From: JAIPEK01 sp041685935
Lineage (GTDB): Bacteria; Desulfobacterota; Desulfobacteria; Desulfobacterales; Desulfobacteraceae
Assembly: GCA_041685935.1 (NCBI GenBank)
Contig: JAWLES010000001.1
Location: 1 to 62,291 of the forward strand
DNA length: 62,291 nt
Direction: 5' to 3'
In this document: piece after piece, positions 58,672 to 62,291 of the stretch
How the letters are laid out: each line of letters begins with the position of its first letter
Numbering within the stretch: position 1 is the first letter of the stretch
The notes under the pieces: generated by a model
Database searches by the model: none
Seen by the model: only the letters and a program-made list of their open reading frames with translations
Told to the model about the DNA's origin: nothing
Translations under genes and position numbers: made by a program

Positions 58672-61600
58672 ATGTGTGGAATCGTGGCTTACTTCGGAAA
58701 TGCACCGAACAGCTTGAGCAGAGTTGTGACGGGGATGTCGGCGATTATATACCGGGCGCCGGACAGCACGGGAATTGCGAAATTCGGGGATATGGCCGAT
58801 CCGATCAGCCTGAGGAAAAATCTCGGCAGCGTGGCCGGGCTTTTTGAAGTTCTGGAAAACAATCCTATCAACAGACCTTGTGACCGGAATGTGTTGTCCA
58901 TATGGCAGTCAGGCGACATGGACCCCCCGAGGATGCAGAAACGCCTGATCGAATATGAAGGGCTTCCCCTGGAGATGTTCAACAATATTCAGTCCGGAAG
59001 GGCATCATGGCCGGTTTTTGAAGACCTTATCTCAAGATATTCAACCAACCAGATGTCGGTTTATCCCGGCTGCCCGGGAAATCCCTATTCTCTTCAAAGA
59101 TTCACGGTAAGGTCCAGAAATGATTTGCGAAGAGTCGTGGAAACCATGCTGAAAACCTACGACCTTTCCTTTGTGGCAATTAAATCCATTTTCCGGGCTC
59201 ATCTGGAAAAAGGGATCAACGCCCTTGGAAAAGCAAAGCCGGTCAAGGCGAGCGTGGCTGATATTTACAACGCTTTTGATCACCTGTTCCAGTTGATTTT
59301 TGAAGAGTACCGGCCTGTTGAGTTTACCCGGCAGAGTTATAAACGGGTGCATATGAACCCGTTTGCCAAAAAGTATATCTGGCAGCTGATATCCGGAATT
59401 CCTGTTAAAATCCCGGAAGATTTTGATAATGACGGAATCAAAAACCTTTTCCGCCTGCTGGATGAAGCGCTTCTGTCCAGAATCCATACCGATTCCGGAA
59501 TATCCGAAGAGATTCAGAAAAACCTGAACTATTCCCTGAAAGGGGATTATGAATCAGCCTCCATCGGGTGGTCCACGCTTTATCATGCGGAAAAAGGGGT
59601 GAATGTATACGGAAGAGCCTCAGCAGCCGTGCTGGAATGGATGCAGAAAAACGAAATATTGCAATCCATGTCCATGAGTATTTCTTCGGGAAGCAGCGCA
59701 GCTTTGTCAGCCCCCATGGGCGTTACCGGTCCAAAGTGCCTGAATTACCTGGTACAGCCGGTTCTCACACAGGGAAGATGGGCGCTTCAGTCTGAAGTGA
59801 CCTTGAAAAACGCTCATCCTTTTGTGGATGAAAACCGGAATCGGAGCATTGTATTGAACGGACAGTTTGCCGCTTCAGTGGAGGACGAGATGCGGGATTT
59901 TCTTTCCGGCGTGGTCAGGGTGCCGTTCAGGAGCGACAATTCGTCCGAATACTTCGCCCTTTTGTGGGGGTACTACTTTGATGTGCTTAAAAATGAAAAA
60001 CGGCAGTTTCAGCAGGTCAAGGACCAGGTTGAGAATGGACTTGAAGAGTATGCAGTCGGCAGCAACACCATAAACTACCAGATCTTCAAGCATATAAAAG
60101 ACAAGGAAGACACGGAACTTGATGAAGTTGCCTTTATAGAGGCTGCCAGGCGTTTTACAAAAAACGGGGGCCAGATTGCCGTGGCCGGAATCAGTGTGGA
60201 ATCCCCCCGCACCATTTATGCGGTATCCAACAACAGGCCCCTTTTCATCGTCAGGCGGAGAGAAACCCACGACTATATGGTGGTGTCGGATATAAACGCC
60301 TCTTTGGGACTGTTTTCCCAGCTGGAAATCATGGAGGTAACCAAGGCATACGAGAGTCTTTTAAAACAGAGGGACCTGGAAATAAAGCAGCTGAACCGGC
60401 AGCAGGCACCCAAGGAGGAAATAGAAAAGTGCAGGCAGGACCGGGATGCGGAAATCGACAGTGTGCTGACACGGTTTGCGGTGGATGTGTATGCCCTGGA
60501 AGGGGAAAACCTGTTTGCCAGGATCGCCACCGAATTCAAAAACAGCAGCGTGGAGCGTACAGTGGAGATTACCGATTTTGAGGGAAAGGTTCTTCATGAT
60601 ATCGAGCCCTACCGGATTAACCTGACTCCACCCCATGTGCACAAGGACCTGGACAAGTCGTTTTACAAGACCCATTTGGAGGAGGTTCCCGAACTCCTTG
60701 AAAATATGGTGGAAAATGTGCTCAACTCGGGTTCCAACATCAACGGTTTCAGCATCAATGAAAAATATCTCAAAAGACGGTTCGGCGAGAACCTGGGCGG
60801 AATCAAGAGGATTTTCATTGCAGGAATGGGCACTTCGTACCACGCCGCGCTCGGGGTTTCCGGTTTTTTCAGGAGCATGTTCCCTGATACAAGGGTGATT
60901 GTGCTTCAGCCGGTGGAAATCGATCTTATGAAAGGAATGTTTGTCCCGGAAGAGGATCTTGTACTTCTTTTAAGCTGGAGCTCCACCACCGCTGAAATGG
61001 TAAAGCTTTCCAAGGAGCTTTCCAAAACAAATGTACTGTTTATCGGGGTAACTGAAAAAATTTTCGGGGATATGGCGCTTGTGGCTCGGAAAAGCTGCGG
61101 CGTGGTATACGTTATGAGTGGCGAGGAAGTTACCGTTTCAGCTGTTAAAAGTACATTCTGCTGCATGATGAGTCTTGTCCTGTTCAGCCTTTATGTATGC
61201 AGGGACATGATACGTCAGCAGGTGGACTGGAGTGTCACCGGCGGGATCATGCAGGTTTCCCACTATCTGAAATCCATGGCTGATGACGGGGATCTTGAAG
61301 ACAGGGCGGCCAAGCTGGCCTCTCAGTATGCAGACTCGGACGGGTTTATCCTGATTGATGCGGTTCACTCCACCGGAGCGGCCCGCGAGGCGGTTTTGAA
61401 AATGGAGGAGATGACCTGGTCCCTGGTCGGCAGAGCAATTGATTACGATGATGTGAATCTCGGTCTTTTAAAAGATGCAGGCAGGCGGAGCTTTCTTGTG
61501 ATAAACGCAACCTGTTCCAAAAGGTTCTCCAGCGCACTGGAGCTGATGAAAACGCTGCACATGGAGGATATACCGTTTTGCGCAGTTGCCTTTGACGGAA

Positions 61601-62291
61601 CGGAAACCGACAGAATCAGAGAGTATTCAGCCGGAAACCTTGTTCTCCTGCCCAAGGTGGAGGACAATCTGCAGCCGTTTGTGGACCTTATGTTTTATTA
61701 CATCCTGGCATTCCATTTCGGCAGGGCTGCAGGCAGAAAAGCTGATGATTATCCGCGAAACCGGGCCAAATCCGTTACTACCTCCCGATCTGTCGGGTAT
61801 GAACAATCAAGCTCCCAGGGTGAGTTCTTTCTTCTGCGGCACAAGGAGCAGCTTTTCGGAGAGATCGGGCTGGATTCTCAGGATATGGCAATGACAACAC
61901 ACCTGGAGAAGGTGATTCGCAACGAGCCCTTTGCAGGCCGGATACAAGAGATTAAAAAGCTGGCATCCGTTATCAGGGAGGAGGATGCCTTTGAAAGGCT
62001 TGTGAGCTTTGACGGCAAATTCCATCAGGATTTTGCCCGAACCGTTTTTTCAGAAGGGCGGGAGACCAGGGTCAAGTTCGTACCGCTTGATGCAAAGGCG
62101 GAGGCTGCAGTCCGGAATGCAGCGGCAAGATTGAAAAGGTTCGTACCCTTTCAGGTCGGGATAGTTGACCGTTCCGAGACATTGCCCGTTTCAGACGGTG
62201 ATACCGTCAATATCGCAGTATCTTCATCCGGGTTTACCGGTAAACCGGAGCGGCTCCAAAGACTTGATGGTGACAGGACATTTTATTTCGG
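58672..62291 (+). CDS. giant GlmS-like amidotransferase/SIS protein (partial at right edge)
   Basis: At least 1206 residues, continuing past the window. The N-terminus MCGIVAYFG gives a class II glutaminase cysteine, followed by IIYRAPDSTGIAKFG, as in GlmS. An insertion of about 320 residues then precedes a second block (GRWALQSEVTLKNAHPF, about 367). Two SIS domains follow (GMGTSYHAALG near 719; ILIDAVHSTGAAREAVLKMEE near 893), ending in DDYPRNRAKSVT (near 1025), which matches the GlmS C-terminus. At least 170 more residues follow. The GlmS motif QSGET reads WSSTT, and the HGP catalytic-histidine segment is not found, so glucosamine-6-phosphate synthesis is doubtful. No Shine-Dalgarno is evident. 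Confidence 0.85.
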   Translation, partial: MCGIVAYFGNAPNSLSRVVTGMSAIIYRAPDSTGIAKFGDMADPISLRKNLGSVAGLFEVLENNPINRPCDRNVLSIWQSGDMDPPRMQKRLIEYEGLPLEMFNNIQSGRASWPVFEDLISRYSTNQMSVYPGCPGNPYSLQRFTVRSRNDLRRVVETMLKTYDLSFVAIKSIFRAHLEKGINALGKAKPVKASVADIYNAFDHLFQLIFEEYRPVEFTRQSYKRVHMNPFAKKYIWQLISGIPVKIPEDFDNDGIKNLFRLLDEALLSRIHTDSGISEEIQKNLNYSLKGDYESASIGWSTLYHAEKGVNVYGRASAAVLEWMQKNEILQSMSMSISSGSSAALSAPMGVTGPKCLNYLVQPVLTQGRWALQSEVTLKNAHPFVDENRNRSIVLNGQFAASVEDEMRDFLSGVVRVPFRSDNSSEYFALLWGYYFDVLKNEKRQFQQVKDQVENGLEEYAVGSNTINYQIFKHIKDKEDTELDEVAFIEAARRFTKNGGQIAVAGISVESPRTIYAVSNNRPLFIVRRRETHDYMVVSDINASLGLFSQLEIMEVTKAYESLLKQRDLEIKQLNRQQAPKEEIEKCRQDRDAEIDSVLTRFAVDVYALEGENLFARIATEFKNSSVERTVEITDFEGKVLHDIEPYRINLTPPHVHKDLDKSFYKTHLEEVPELLENMVENVLNSGSNINGFSINEKYLKRRFGENLGGIKRIFIAGMGTSYHAALGVSGFFRSMFPDTRVIVLQPVEIDLMKGMFVPEEDLVLLLSWSSTTAEMVKLSKELSKTNVLFIGVTEKIFGDMALVARKSCGVVYVMSGEEVTVSAVKSTFCCMMSLVLFSLYVCRDMIRQQVDWSVTGGIMQVSHYLKSMADDGDLEDRAAKLASQYADSDGFILIDAVHSTGAAREAVLKMEEMTWSLVGRAIDYDDVNLGLLKDAGRRSFLVINATCSKRFSSALELMKTLHMEDIPFCAVAFDGTETDRIREYSAGNLVLLPKVEDNLQPFVDLMFYYILAFHFGRAAGRKADDYPRNRAKSVTTSRSVGYEQSSSQGEFFLLRHKEQLFGEIGLDSQDMAMTTHLEKVIRNEPFAGRIQEIKKLASVIREEDAFERLVSFDGKFHQDFARTVFSEGRETRVKFVPLDAKAEAAVRNAAARLKRFVPFQVGIVDRSETLPVSDGDTVNIAVSSSGFTGKPERLQRLDGDRTFYF

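Noticed and set aside
1..62291. tRNA, rRNA, CRISPR arrays or insertion sequences
   Set aside because: I looked through the intergenic stretches for T-arm-like sequences, regular repeat-spacer patterns and terminal inverted repeats with transposase genes and saw none.

Overview
The window looks like chromosomal DNA of a strictly anaerobic, Gram-negative member of the Desulfobacterota, most likely Desulfobacterales. Nothing here is an rRNA or a taxonomic marker, so this rests on gene content: two UGA-decoding selenoproteins (a HesB/IscA-like protein and SelD itself), an aldehyde:ferredoxin oxidoreductase, a non-pyrrolysine MttB-family methyltransferase, an F0 operon separated from F1, a DUF4416 gene and a large LPS-core gene set. 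I saw no tRNA, rRNA, CRISPR array or complete insertion sequence.

Layout. (1) 152-925: a methyltransferase behind a long, repeat-bearing leader. (2) 1251-4251: a biotin unit birA-bioY-bioM-bioN on the minus strand, headed by a three-half-site BirA operator over its promoter. (3) 4407-9315: an unknown gene, ogt, an unknown gene, an ATP-grasp protein, a HEAT-repeat/pseudo-receiver protein and galE. (4) 9565-9879: the HesB-like selenoprotein, ended by two hairpins. (5) 10049-12215: a FliL-like lipoprotein, thyX and thiamine diphosphokinase. (6) 12334-31083: a long lipid A/LPS-core block: lptF, lptG, lpxK, a lipid A acyltransferase, a waaG-like gene, waaP, a second kinase, an AT-rich glycosyl island, kdsB, a Kdo-kinase-like gene, two heptosyltransferases, gpsA, waaA and msbA. 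(7) 31058-36311: a tightly packed housekeeping run (Trm112-like, DUF4416, yicC, remA-like, gmk, rlmB, icd, comF). (8) 36462-42500: a PilZ protein, a 1058-residue hybrid sensor kinase, hldE-C/rfaE2, pgeF and selD. (9) 42587-44321: F0 genes atpZ, atpI, atpB, atpE, then a convergent Nudix gene. (10) 45186-47591: a PilZ, PilZ, unknown, ParA-like cassette. (11) 47638-57461: a catabolic locus consisting of an RpiR regulator, AOR, Fe-alcohol dehydrogenase, MttB-like methyltransferase and an OpuC/ProU-type quaternary-amine ABC transporter. (12) 57537 to the end: a ParB-like protein and a giant, divergent GlmS-like protein running off the right edge.

How they fit together. Regions 6 and 8 supply most of the late lipid A/inner-core pathway: Kdo activation, Kdo transfer, ADP-heptose, heptose transfer, core phosphorylation, MsbA flipping and LptFG export. 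Region 11 is the strongest candidate for an undescribed system. The genes can be read as an oxygen-independent choline route: uptake, alcohol to aldehyde by Fe-ADH, aldehyde to betaine by AOR, and demethylation by the MttB homologue. A nearly identical 24-bp promoter element precedes both the AOR gene and the MttB gene, which supports co-regulation. The substrate is an inference. Other unusual items are the PilZ/ParA cassette, the oversized GlmS relative, an isocitrate dehydrogenase whose coenzyme-site residues are those of NAD enzymes, and a permease fused to a zinc-ribbon membrane domain.
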